Source of the DNA: Cyclospora cayetanensis
Lineage: Eukaryota; Apicomplexa; Conoidasida; Eucoccidiorida; Eimeriidae
DNA length: 64,000 nucleotides
Direction of reading: 5' to 3'
NCBI RefSeq assembly: GCF_002999335.1
Contig: NW_020312667.1
Location: 62,001-126,000 of the forward strand
Positions 20,925-32,661 of the stretch are shown in pieces. A program made the position numbers and the translations under genes. Every line of letters begins with the position of its first letter. Within the stretch, counting starts at the first letter, position 1. The notes below the pieces were generated by a model, which saw only the letters and a list, made by a program, of their open reading frames with translations, made no database searches and was not told where the DNA came from.

Positions 20925-23383
20925 CTAGCTGACTGTTACTGTCTTCGCAAGCCCCCTGGGTTTGTCGGGGTTGATAGACTTGCCCACAGAGAGTTCGTAT
21001 GCCAGAAGCTGGAGGGGGATAGCTGAAAGCAGCGCCGTAAGCGGTCCATTGCTTGGAACAACAATGTAGTCATCTGCTACGTCTTGTACAAGCTCGGGAA
21101 TATCCGTAATGCAGACGAGATATGCCCCTCTCGCTTTCACTTGCTGCGCTGCATTTATCATCAACGCAGCATGCTGGTCCGCCAAGACAATCATTATGAC
21201 CGGTGTACGTTTCTGGTCATCTATAAGAGCAAACGGACCGTGCTTCAGCGCTCCCCCTGCAAATCCTTCAGCGTGAATGTAGGATATCTCTTTTATCTTC
21301 AAAGCTCCCTCGAGCGCAACGGGGTAGCCAAAACCTTTGCCGAGCACAAACAAAGTCTGTGCATCTTTCAGCTTTTCAGCGATCCGCTTGCATGTGCTGT
21401 GGCAATTAAGAGTCATGCCGGCGTAGACTGGCAAACGGTGCAGGGCGTCTAGGAGCGCATTGCACCGGTCCGGGTACTCCTCACTCCGGAGGTTCTGCCA
21501 GAACCAACTGGAGACCAAGGCGAGGACTGTTACCTGACACACAGAAGGAGAAACTAGTCCAATGTTAATTTTCTGATTGTTCAAAAAGGAGGAGCTACTA
21601 GACGGAGAAGAGAGCTATAGAGCAGGTTTACACTTGCTGCTGGGGCACTCCAGCAGACCACTAGCAATTCGGAGATTGATCTGCTTGTCCGTACATTCCC
21701 GCCCTGTTATGCAGCCAAGCTTGCATACTAGAACAAAGGCTTTCAAAAGGCTCATGCCTGTGCGAGTCTTCAGGAATGAGGCGTGTGTGCATTTGCAAAC
21801 ATGTGTGAAAAGGCACGGAGGTTGCTCACCTGCGAGGTGAAAGCTTTTGTAGATGCCACGGCGACTTCCCTTCCCGCGTTTAGGTACACTCCACAAGACG
21901 TCATGCGGGCAAGGAGGGAGCCGACAGAGTTAACGATGGAGAACTTTCTCACACCGTGTTCGTCGGCGACCTGGCAAGCTCGGATGGTATCTAGTGTCTC
22001 CCCGGATTGTGAAAGTAGAAGAATGCCGGCGTCGTGCTTGGGAAGAGAGTGCTGCTCCAGCTCAGTGGCATCCACTGCGCGCACTTGATCGAAACATGCC
22101 AGCCACTGCATCAACTGTTCCCCGTACATCCCCGCATAGAGGGATGTGCCACACCCTGCAAGCAACAGGTTCTTAATTGCAAGTAAGTCCGTGTTTTGAT
22201 CCAAGCCCCCCAGCTTCACGCGGTTTCCATGCGCCATTATCCTCCCTCCATAGTTCAAGGCGCGGGCCAGACTCTGTGGCTGCTCATATATCTCCTTAAG
22301 AGTCCAGTGAGGAAAAGGGTCTGGAGATATCTCCACTGTCTCCGTTGAAATCCGGTGCACATCTCGAGATTCCAGCAGTTGGTCGATGCCCCTGCTCGTC
22401 ACGATTGCAATTTCCCCGTCCTGCAGCATCAGGTACTGACTGGTATGCCTCGCCAAGGCTGCCGGCTCGGACGCTATGAATACTTGCCCATCGCTGCTGC
22501 CAACAAGAAGAGGGGATCCGTTGCGCGCGAGCACAATGCGGTCTGGATAGTCCTTGTGAATCACGCAGAGGCCCCATGTGCCCTGTAGCTGCGAGACGCT
22601 CTCCGCCACGGCGTCTTCGAAGCAGAGTCCTTCATCCAGATGGTGGCCAATAAGGTTGGCAATCACCTCCGTATCTGTCTGTGTCAGAAATTCACAGCCT
22701 TTCGAAATCAGGTCCTTTTTAAGCTGAGCGAAGTTGTCTATTGTTCCGTTGTGCACAAGTGAAATCCGCTTCTTCCAATCCATGTGAGGATGCGCATTTG
22801 TATCTGTCTTCCCCCCATGCGTTGCCCAGCGCGTGTGGGCTATTCCAATATGGTGCCCCCCGTGAACGGCGGGAGCCTCAGTTTTCAGCAGCTGGATGCA
22901 GTCGCTAGTTGAGCCTCTGCTGGCGAACTTCGTTGTGATAAGCTGCCCCTCGTTGTCAATGGTCGTCATGCCGCAGCTATCGTATCCCCTGTTTTGAAGG
23001 GTCTCAATTCCCTCCATCAGCACGGGCTCCACATTACCTGTGCCAATGTAGCCAACGATGCCACAGCACTGTGCAGCAGATTTGTCCCGAAACATCAGGG
23101 CCGACGCAAGACCCGCTGCAGCCATGACGGCGCAAGCCCCAATAAAAGGGCTGTAGGAATTCGAACCATGGAGATGGGGCCCATCAATCCAATTGATGGA
23201 GGGGGGGTTGTGAGGGAAGCTTCGGCAGCCGAAGGGCGAGTTGGTTGCGGAGAGGAGGCCGGCAGATGCTGATCTGCTGTTGCGATTTTGGCTATAAACA
23301 CCACTGGCCCCCACACAGCCGCCCCTTAGGGCCACCACCACGTGCCGGTATGCGCGCAAACAACTGGAGCACGACTGAGTCAT
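20925..23383 (-). CDS. Glutamine-fructose-6-phosphate aminotransferase (GFAT)
   Basis: Two exons, minus strand: 21830..23383 and 20925..21533, joined in phase 0 at KAFTSQ/VTVLAL, giving 720 residues. The enzyme converts fructose 6-phosphate and glutamine to glucosamine 6-phosphate, the first step of UDP-GlcNAc synthesis for glycans and GPI anchors. The N-terminal Ntn amidotransferase domain starts at CGIVGYIG (catalytic Cys107) and shows NRGYDS, HTRWATHG and the HNGTIDN block. Two SIS domains follow (GCGTSLYAG and SQSGETLDT; then the GKGFGYPVALEGALKIKE region), and the protein ends with the family-typical LAKTVTVS. Odd: 106 residues, including a hydrophobic stretch, precede the cysteine that must become N-terminal. 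The first in-frame ATG is at 23383; Met87 and Met97 are other starts, still with 19 and 9 residues before Cys107. An unseen upstream intron is possible. The family call is secure. Confidence 0.93.
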
Positions 23384-26300
23384 TTGGGCCTTCGTTTGTC
23401 TCAAGGGTACAGGTCGTGCCCAGTAAAGCTAAACAAAATCCGCATGAGAAGTTAAGTGATCAAACTGCTAAAACTTTGTGGCGTTGGCGCTGATGCCCCT
23501 GGTGTCAATTCGGAGAAGGGTCAGGATGCTTACGCCCTGCAAGCTGACCAACGGCACAGCCAGCGCCGAGTATTCGATGGAGCAGAATTGCCGGTGATGG
23601 CCTGGTGACGCTCAGAAGGCCTAAACCACACAATTAATGCCAACGGAAATTCCAAGACACCCTGAATAACATGCTAAAGCGGGTTTTCGGGTGTAGCGCT
23701 GCTGACGGCAATGACGAGCTTTCCTTGGTAATACCCAATAAAAGCAGTGCTTAGCAGTGGAAACAAAAGCTGTAGTTCGATTTCCTCAATGCTTGTGGAA
23801 ACTGCTATGTGGATTGATTCCGAACTAGGAGGGATGCCCTCTCCGCCGTGTTGGGTCGGTCGCACTATTAACACAATCTGGTATTCCTTGTGTGCTTGAT
23901 TGCACCGTACCGTCAATAGCCCGGCTAGCTAACAACCGATTTTTTAGGAGACGTGTATTATTCCTGGGCTATCATACGTAGAGGGACTTTCTACCCGTAA
24001 AACATCAATAGCGCACCCGTGGATCGGCGAGCTGATCTACGAGGCATGGAAGACCGCGGTCGGCTGCAGTGCTTGGGATGTTCCATGCCCTATTGGTGAT
24101 ATACGTATCAATACCGTTTTTTCTATGCTGTCTTGGTGCTTGTCATATGCGTTCTGTTCTGTCAGATTAACTGCTTGCGTTTGAGCCAGTCAGGGTCTTC
24201 TATCCGTGCTCTGAACAAGGCTCCTCCCGAGAATTTTCTACTACAATAGATGTGTAACCAAGGATTTTATAAAGGTTGCTTAGCTTATGTGACTGTCGTT
24301 TTTTCTTAAATATCAGGGAGAACTGTTTGCTCGGTTTAACAATGCCCAATGGCGGGTGTGTACTGTGCATCCTGAACCGTTTCATCTGTCTCCATAGGGA
24401 AGGCACTTGCTTCAAGCGTTTCGAGGTAAACTCGAATGAACGCCATATAAATGCTCCATATAAGCTTTACTCGCTCGCTTCCTCAGGATTTCCGGCTAGA
24501 GCCGGGAGGTAAGACCAGGGTGCGCGAACGGCAACTTGAAATAGCGTCTAACGCAAACGCGTGCAGTATTGTCTCTCCTTTTGTCATCTCGTATTTCCCT
24601 CCAATATATAGGGCGTACAAGTACACAACACAGTGACTTAGCCTTGTACCAATTCATAGGTAAACATAACTAGTGCACTAAAAGGGTTTTCTTAGCTTAC
24701 CTCACTGAATCTTCCCCTCGCCTCTACTTCAAACACACGTCTTTCTACCCCGTGCCTATACTTCCACACGAACTGGATATAAGACAGCACGTTCCTGCCC
24801 TATAGCCACTCCCGTCGCAGACAGACTCGTAAGAAAAGCAGAACACCAACTAGTTTAAATAAATTGAGAGGCAGAACGACGCATACACCATACAGTTATG
24901 ACCGGTGGCCCATATTAAATTTCGTGCGCCTCCTAATGCGAGAAAATAGAAGACAAATAGTCAAATTATACTCTAGTTGAGCACTGCCTCGGCTTCACAT
25001 GAACCAAACCCTACGTGCAAACACTACCGTTGCATGCAGAACAGACATTTTAATCGCCCCCAAAGCTGCGTAAAGTAGAATGGATGGACAGCCTTGTTCA
25101 TACTGCTTGCGTATAAACTCAAATCTAGAAAAAAAACAACTATCACACCCGGGAACGTTTAAAGCAATAACTACAGACAAGAATAACTCCTTCAGGCAGA
25201 AAATGCGCTGGGAAACAACAATTATCAAGTGATGCTAGCAATACTTTCCATGAAGGCCATCGCTGCTAACAAGAACCTCAGTTTCTCTCACAGGCGGCTA
25301 TGATCGCAACTGCTCCTCCAGCAGCCACTGAGGTGGCGATCCCTACTCCTTATCACTGAGACACTTTTCCTATGTGTTCTCGGCGCTTAATAGTCCTAGC
25401 AACTATACAACTCCCTTTGAAGCCTCCTTCTCCACAGGACACTTGCCACGCGGCGCGATCGGCTTAAAATTCAGGCGACTTTAGAAAATCTCTAGAACGC
25501 CAACATTGCTAGCTCTGCGCTGCCTTCAGCCTTGGCAAAAATCAATAATACTGCTCATACGGCCGCCAACGCGCTCGTCTGATCCCCTGTTACACCACGT
25601 AGAGCCTATTGATTCATCAGAGAGAAGTCTCCAGGCTGGACACATCCACAGGACCGCAGCTTACAATAATTCTGTGTATGTTGAGCATTGCCAAGGCATT
25701 CGCGTGCACTAATTAGCTGTGCTCTAAATGTCTCAACCGCTACGGGTGGCTGTTGACCGTGGACTACCAGATGCAGGCCCGGACAAGGGAGGGGCTTCTC
25801 AGTGTAGACAGGGGATGCGGGGGTGCACCAGGTAGACGAGTGAGCTGGTGCAGTATATATTCACTGGGCACAACAAAGAAGGTCTAGCCATGCAATTACT
25901 TGTTTTGTGCACATAGAGCTGCAGATTCTGGAGAAGGGTGCAGTTGGTGTACCCTGTTCTTCTGTAGGAAAAATATAGGCATGCTAGGAACTCTGCAATG
26001 TAGTCAGCCTCTTGAACGTAGCAGCAAATGCATGATCCTCCACAAGGCTATTGTGGATATACCCAGGCACCACATGGCATGGCCCTAGCTTTCCACCTAT
26101 ACTACAGAACCAGCATGATGCTGGGGAGCATAACTTCGTGTGCTAGTGGCTTCTCTCTTTTACCTAAGCTCAACCGCTGCCTCACAACTTCGCCTCTACC
26201 GTGTTCCTGCCTCGTGCACCTACGTGACAACATTGTGACTTGCTAGTGCGTGCAAATTTTGAATGTGCAGCACCTGATTCGCATTTTTATGGGGTGCTGC

Positions 26301-26399
26301 TGCATCTAATCAGTTGACATCCCGAAGGCTGGCTCATCAGGACGACGGCGTCTAGGCTTGACGCATTGACCGAAATCTGGTGCTAAATGATTAGAAGCT
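23384..26399. other. Gene-poor intergenic region upstream of GFAT
   Basis: About 3 kb without a supportable exon. The first few hundred bases next to 23383 should hold the GFAT promoter, but no defined element can be recognised. Open frames are short and motif-free on both strands. Confidence 0.35.
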
Positions 26400-27960
26400 A
26401 AGGACAACACCCTCAATAGACGTGAACTACGCTGGTAGTTCATTACGCCAGCTGTCGTATGGTGGTGGGCAATGCTCCTTTCACGGGCAATACGGGGGCG
26501 GGACTTGAAGACACGTCAAAAAACACTAGCACACTTGGGGTCCCTAGTCGTAAAGATACTACTGGGGAATCCGTAGAGCTTCAGAACATGAGCTAAGAGT
26601 AAGTGAGGGGCTTCCCGAACCATGATAGAATTGAAACAAGGCATGATATGGGCATATATGCTGGGTGTCTCCCTCCACAACGATGTAGGTGTTCCCCTCA
26701 TCCTTGACCTCCTGCAGTCCAGGGAGACAGGCCCGATCATATCATGCAGCGTTTCGTCAGAAGCCGAGAGGGTTTGCAAAAAGCTGGGCATTATGAGAGT
26801 TGTGCGGCTCCGGCTGCTGACAATCTGGACATGACAGTGCATACTCCCCTGCCGCGGAACGCAACCCAGCTCAACAAAAAGAGCGTATACGCATTTCCAA
26901 TGTAGTAGGCATCCGTCTTTAATCCGACAAACCGGTGCTTTGCACAAAATCGTATTGCAGAGCGAAGTCAGTTAAGCAAGTGAGGAGATCTGACCCACAA
27001 GAGGCTATCCTCAACGTGGCCGTGCTTCACCCTTTGGCCCTTCCCGATCTCGGCAACAAAGGTGGATGCATGGGTATTCGAAGCAAGGCTAACGCGGCTT
27101 AAACAAGCCCTTGAATCTTCACAGACACAAATTCCGGTTTTTTTGCGCACCAGTGAACAGTTGAGGCTTAGTGAGACCGCGTGATCGACCGCTTTGAGAA
27201 TCGTCCCGTCCTCGACTGTTTAGCCGTACTGCAGGAGCAACACGAGTCAACGCGCAGCTGTAGGGCTCTGAAAGTTTAGAAAGCTCTATGCAAGGTACAC
27301 TGAAGGCTGAGGGTCTGTCAGGAGACCGCAATGACAGCGGTACAAAATGTGCCAGCATTTTTTCATGCCCTGTCACACTGAACTTAGTTACTTCTCCCCG
27401 CATTGGACAGCGCTGCTCAATGTTGGTGAAAATAAGGAGAACAACAACCATTACATTAATGCTTTAGAGAACCCATAGCCATTGGGGACAGATTATCGCC
27501 CAGTGCCATATCACTAGCATTGGTTGTGGGGAAGGAATGATGCCCACATGTAAGCAACACGAGTATCGGTGGCATCAGCATTTTTCGTTCAAAAAGCAAT
27601 TCTGTATGATTCATTATATCAGTTAATCAATGAACAGTCTCAGCATATTCAGAGTGAATTTTTGATGGCAACAAGCAAGCTTGAGGGACTTCTCGTTGCC
27701 TTTACGGGTGCGTAAAGCTAAAGGCCATGGCTGGGTTATTTCGATTTTTGCCGAGTCTGGCTCCACTCCTGCAGGAACTCTCAAGTAGATAAAAACAAGC
27801 AGTTGCGTACCTTCACAAACCACCGGTAATGCCGCACAAGGTGAGGATTACGCGGTAAGTCCTTGATTGACTCGCGGTAGCCAGGAGTTGCAGTACAGCT
27901 GGGGAACTTGGGTTTCTTAACGGAATAGAGGTATCTCGACTTTGCGAGTGCCGATGTAGA
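26400..27960 (-). mobile_element. Decayed Ty3/gypsy LTR retrotransposon, RT and integrase remnants (-)
   Basis: On the minus strand, 27823-27623 reads GVEPDSAKIE...WPLALRT...LKLACCHQKF, which aligns with the RT thumb/connection block GVxPDxxKVxAIxxWPxPxxxxxLRxFLGLAxYYRRFI. Upstream, near 27880-27800, HLVRHYRWFVKVRNCLF resembles the HLRxVFxxLRxxxLYAKxxKCxF block in another frame. From 26947 to 26516 a 143-codon frame carries an integrase core: AHIMPCFNSI, then LLLAHVLKLYGFPSSI and RDPKCASVF, matching AHFIPC, LFLxHVxRLHGLPxxI and DRDPxFxSxF. The RNase H between them was not clearly seen. Frameshifts, stops and the change of the DRD context to TRD make it inactive. It is a separate insertion from the + strand fossil near 7 kb. 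Confidence 0.72.
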
Positions 27961-28099
27961 CGCCATTTAGTGCCTATCATATGGGTGAGTGACACAGGTG
28001 TCTGTGAGGTCACCTCGCCTGAGTCTACTCTTGATCCATGTACTTTGCTACCTACCTCCTGAGCATAAGGCCTCCGAAACTCCTGCTTCACAGTACTCC

Positions 28100-30260
28100 T
28101 ACTGAGCTGCTCAAAATTAGTGCGTATGCTCTACCGTATGTCCTTTTTGGGTACCGACACCTGGTATTTCCCCAAAGGCATTGGTCGATTCTTGCACTAT
28201 GCCTTTTTCAGCATATCATCCACCTGCCGCTCAATTTTCTCTAAGTGCTGAGGGGCCTTCCAATACGGCAAAATATAGCTTAAAGCGGACCGATGCATAA
28301 GCTCGATGCGGTGCCATCGGATATCAGCAGGTGTCAGCCTGCTGGCATCTCGTCAATATTGAGCACATCCTCGAATTCACGTATGATGTTTGCCAATATC
28401 TGCTGTTTATCAGTTGCGAGATTATTGAATTTTTAAATCGATTATCGCTTACATAGCCAATAACAATGAGTATGATCAGAACTGTCTTCTCTCACAGCAT
28501 TGCGCAGCCGCATGCATGAAGTCTCTGGCGTTGAGGTACCGCCCCCAAATGCCCACAAGGAAAAGGAGTGTTGTTGAGAAGACTACGAGCTGCTTCTTCC
28601 TATCGCTTCCCAGTAAAATGAACCACATAGCGCGCAGCTGTGGTGGCAGGAACGTTTTTTATTGGGTCGCTCAAGGAGTACCAAAGATTATGTCATGATG
28701 CACGGGTCCAACTTAAAGTCACGGACCCTGCTGCTAGGATTCAATTACGGTTCGCAAACAGATGTGGCCCCCTAGCCTTGCCAATGCTCGCGATCTGCCA
28801 CTCTCAGCAAATCTGACTCTTAGGCACTGCGCTAACTAATAAATAGGCAGATTCCGCTTCGGTGCCGTTTCCCCAGATGGCCCATCTACCTCCCATCCAG
28901 AGTCAAGTAACATCGGAAATTCCTGAACAGTGTGAACTTGTATCAACGTACAATTGATCCATTGTGGACCCAAACTGCAGCCTAGGTCCTTGAACCCCCT
29001 TCAGTGCGTCACAACCTGCAAGGAGGCTTTCCATTTTCCTGATGCGATTTCCCCGCTCGCCAAGCAGCCTGATTGTGCTGGGCTCAGCCTCGTGGTTCGA
29101 CTTCTTTGACTTTTCCATGGGCTTTCACTTCCGGTATATACGACACAGTCACCTGAACTAAAAAGAGTTGGGCTGTTGGAAACTGCCTGAAGCTACGTAA
29201 GGGCGCGAGTTACTGTTTGGCTTCAGTTTTCCCCAACCTAGCAAGTAGGCTGGGTGGGCAGAGGCCCGACAAGAGGTTCGAAGTCCTGACCTGTCTCCTC
29301 CTTTTTAGCCAGAGGCGCAGGAAATGCGTTGCTTTGTTTCTTGCTACAAGCAAATTTTGACATTTGTGACGGTCTTACCGGTCTATTGCTTAATCGGTGT
29401 GTCACTGCCCATCCTGCAACCATCTGACGTGATACCGTGGCTAGACCTAAGACAAGCCAGAAAAAGAAGCTGTTCTTCCACGTTGTGGCATTTCCGAAAT
29501 AAATTTACATATTTCTAAGTAGAAGTAATAATAATATTTCGCTCTGCTTCAGTTTTTTAAAAAAAATTCCCAGATTGTAGAACTGATCTTGGTACAAACC
29601 GATACGTTTGGGCGTGTATGAGGGCGTGAATGCGTCTTCTCTGTGATATTCTTACGGATCATAGCGCGACTAAGTAATTCTTTGGTTTTTGACACCACTG
29701 GAATGGCAATCATTGCCACCATACAGGCTGACAAAAGGATGGAGCACCGCCACGCTGGCTGTGATTCAAAACAACACGAAGGATCTGGTGCTTTCAACTT
29801 TCGACTTCATTTCGGAGTAGGTTTGTGCAATCATATTATCATGCTGTTCCAGGCCATACTAGGATTCACCCTAGAGTGCAGAGAGCTCTGAGAGTCCTGC
29901 CGGTGGCCTGGGATGCGTAGCGTGGTAGAGTTCGCTCTGTCAGATTCAGATTGTTAGCAACCAAAGCCTCACGATGCTCCCAAGCCCGGCCTCGTGCAAC
30001 GCCCTTTGGCTCCTGAAAAAGGTTCGGATTGTTGTAACTATGGATTATTTTTTTGGAATGCTAAAGATCGGGGTCAGGATAGCTTTATCACTTTCCAATA
30101 GACTCAGCTAATGTGCACAATTATTCCTAGCTCCACCGCTGTCACGGCTTAAGAAGTCGCTGGATTATTCGCCTCTTATGTGCGAAAGACTCAGGCATGC
30201 CTCAGGAACATAATACAGATAAGGATACAAACCTGGTCAGTGCACTCTGCATGTTTTAGG
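28100..30260. other. Gene-poor intergenic region
   Basis: No exon can be supported. A 71-codon polar frame on minus (28903-29118) lies where the gag of the minus-strand gypsy fossil could be, but it has no diagnostic motif. Confidence 0.3.
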
Positions 30261-31710
30261 AACCTCATACATATTGAACACTATGTGGCCACTGCCAACC
30301 ACCACGTGGCAGATTGACAGGCAGAGTACACCAACCACGCACTTCCGCAGTGTATTGGATAATCTGGTCGCACAGATCCTATTGCTTGGCTTGATTTTCC
30401 TCCTTATGCTTAGTTGGTGTACTTTTCAACAGTGCACCCGTCCATCCAAGGTCTCCCGGATTCCTTCTTGACACTGAGGATTTCCTCTCCAATTCAAACC
30501 TTGACTGCTGGTCCGGGCTTTGCAGGCACCCTTTGCAATAGAGTGTTTCGGTGAACAACCAATGACTAGTACATGACAATGTATATGCAATGTTTCAGAG
30601 AAAGAGACGCATTTATGAATAGCGGTGGTCGGCTGTGCGCTTCGAGTCTGGTCCTGATGGACAGGCACGCTCTACGAGATGCGGTATAAAGTAATCAGAT
30701 GAAGAAAATTGCTGCCAGCTAGTTACGATCATTTGCAATCCTCTAGCAAATCACAGCTCTTTTTTAGTCCGTCGATTTTTCTTAAAGTTGGGGGTGCGGC
30801 AGAACGATCAATGTAGCTTCCTAGAGAAATTTCAAAACTCATTGAATTAGACGCGAACTTCGCCGAACAGGCAACTGACCAGCACGAAGTCAAATGAAAG
30901 GGATTCTCGGTAGTCCTGTGTTTTCGGACTATTGAGCGCCGAGAACACACTAGAGGGGGGTTCCTGGTATATTGGGGATGGAAACCTCAACTTGAGTAAT
31001 TAGTGGAAGAGAAGTTGCAGGTTTTGCTGCTAGCTAGAGAGTTTGGGGCTCTTTTTGATGAAAAACGCTACTCGCCATGGTCAAGACTTCTCTAGTTTCT
31101 TGGCAATTTTCTTTTCCCAGTGCACATTTTGCCTGCAATACTACTCAGGTCTATGAATACCGGCGCACATGCACATAACACTGTATCAGCGTATATCGAG
31201 ATAACGGGACCTCGCAGCAATAAAGAAATACGAACAGGCAAATGAATTAGCGAATTCTCTCCCTAGTATTAGTACTGTACTACGTTTTTACGCGTGAGTC
31301 AGCCCGCTACAGCATCCGCAGCCAGTGGACGTGAGTGGGAATTGCTGCGTCGAACCATTCAGTGTTTCAGGTGAATCTTTACATTTAAGGTCTCGTTTAG
31401 GGGAGACCTAACTTACGACACAAAAGGCTTGAGAGGAATTTCTTGAGTGTCCTTCAAAAAAAATGTTCTCTACCCTCATTCTCGCGCCTAGAAACTCCAG
31501 ACACGCGGGATATGGATAGCTAGGGTGCTTGTAGCTTCACACTCTAAGCACTCAAATCACCCAGAGCTGGTTACACATAACATCTAGCGCACACGTATAC
31601 ACGATTACGTCTTTTTGTATCCAGCCTACCTTTTTTGCCAAGCATCCAACAAGCTCATTGTTCAGTTTATCTAATTATCACTTGAAAGAAATTAACGTAG
31701 TCGAAAGTGC
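30261..31710. repeat. Dispersed diverged repeat, copy 2
   Basis: Collinear by eye with 8000-10330 but shorter: 30270-30860 matches 8000-8600, and 31500-31710 matches 10080-10330, with the intervening part reduced. The copies share ordered words but are heavily mutated. No domain was recognised. It is probably the 3' portion and terminal repeat of a retroelement related to the fossil near 7 kb. Confidence 0.55.
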
Positions 31711-32661
31711 CGAAGTTAGCAGGCTCGCTCTTTAGGCTGACTGTGTACCATTTTGTGCACGTCAGGCGTGTTGCCTGCAAGAGAGTGGAAACATTGCACG
31801 GAAGGGTGCGGCACGAAGTGAGAAAATTTGGCCCTTTTCCTGCTCCAGTGTAAAAGTGAATATTATGGGACAGCTATGCATGAGTATGTGTGTTGGCGGG
31901 GATATACACGGGTAGCCGACCGTGTTGACATTGTGACAGATGAGGCTCAAAGGGGCAGCATTTCCAGGAAAAGTACTCAAATTTTACAGTTCATCTCTGG
32001 ATATTCTGCTTGAATACAGATCTAGTCCAGAAAAAGTGAAGCCATAGTACACACCGCGCAAATAATCCCAGCGCCAAGCCCTCTGCGCGCTGCGTGGCGG
32101 GTTCCTGTAGAGAGCCACACAACCTGTACGGAGGCAAGACACGCAATGACTTAGTGCATGCTAATTAATTATTCTGAAACGCTATCCTTCCGTACATTCT
32201 GCTATTGATTTTTCCTCCATTGAAAGCGGCCGCACGACGAAGACGCTGCGCTGCGCTCAGATGTGGAGATTTTAGCGGGAAAAGTCGAAATGGTGGCACT
32301 TTCCTAAAGATATCAAGGTGCGCCGCGGTTTGTCAGCGGCTGGAGTGATTTGCCATTATTTGGTTCAACTTTTCTATAAGCAGCTTCTTTGGTGGACGTG
32401 CCCACGCACAAAATCATCGATAAAAGCCCCCGTCCCGGCTCACTGGATATTCGGTGGGGAAACTGGCGAACATTCTGCTTCCTTATGACCAGAGGTGCTC
32501 GGAAGTCTTAGCGGAGATATCTACAGTCCCCCCAGGCCCCCGCTGTTGCACGCTGCTCTCGCATGCAAGGCAGCTAAGTGTAGCACCACAGGATTCAGGC
32601 ATCCGAATCCTTCGTCGGCAGCCTTCCATATCCAAATGGCTCCGCCCTAGAGCACTGCACA
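31711..32661. other. Intergenic region upstream of ADCK2-like gene
   Basis: It contains the promoter region of the gene starting at 32662; GC content rises toward the ATG. No defined regulatory motif is recognisable. A 97-codon + frame at 32454-32747 overlaps the start in another frame and is not supported. Confidence 0.3.

Noticed and set aside
29270..29300. GGTTCGAA-like word suggesting a tRNA T-arm
   Set aside because: No acceptor stem, D-arm or anticodon arm can be folded around it.
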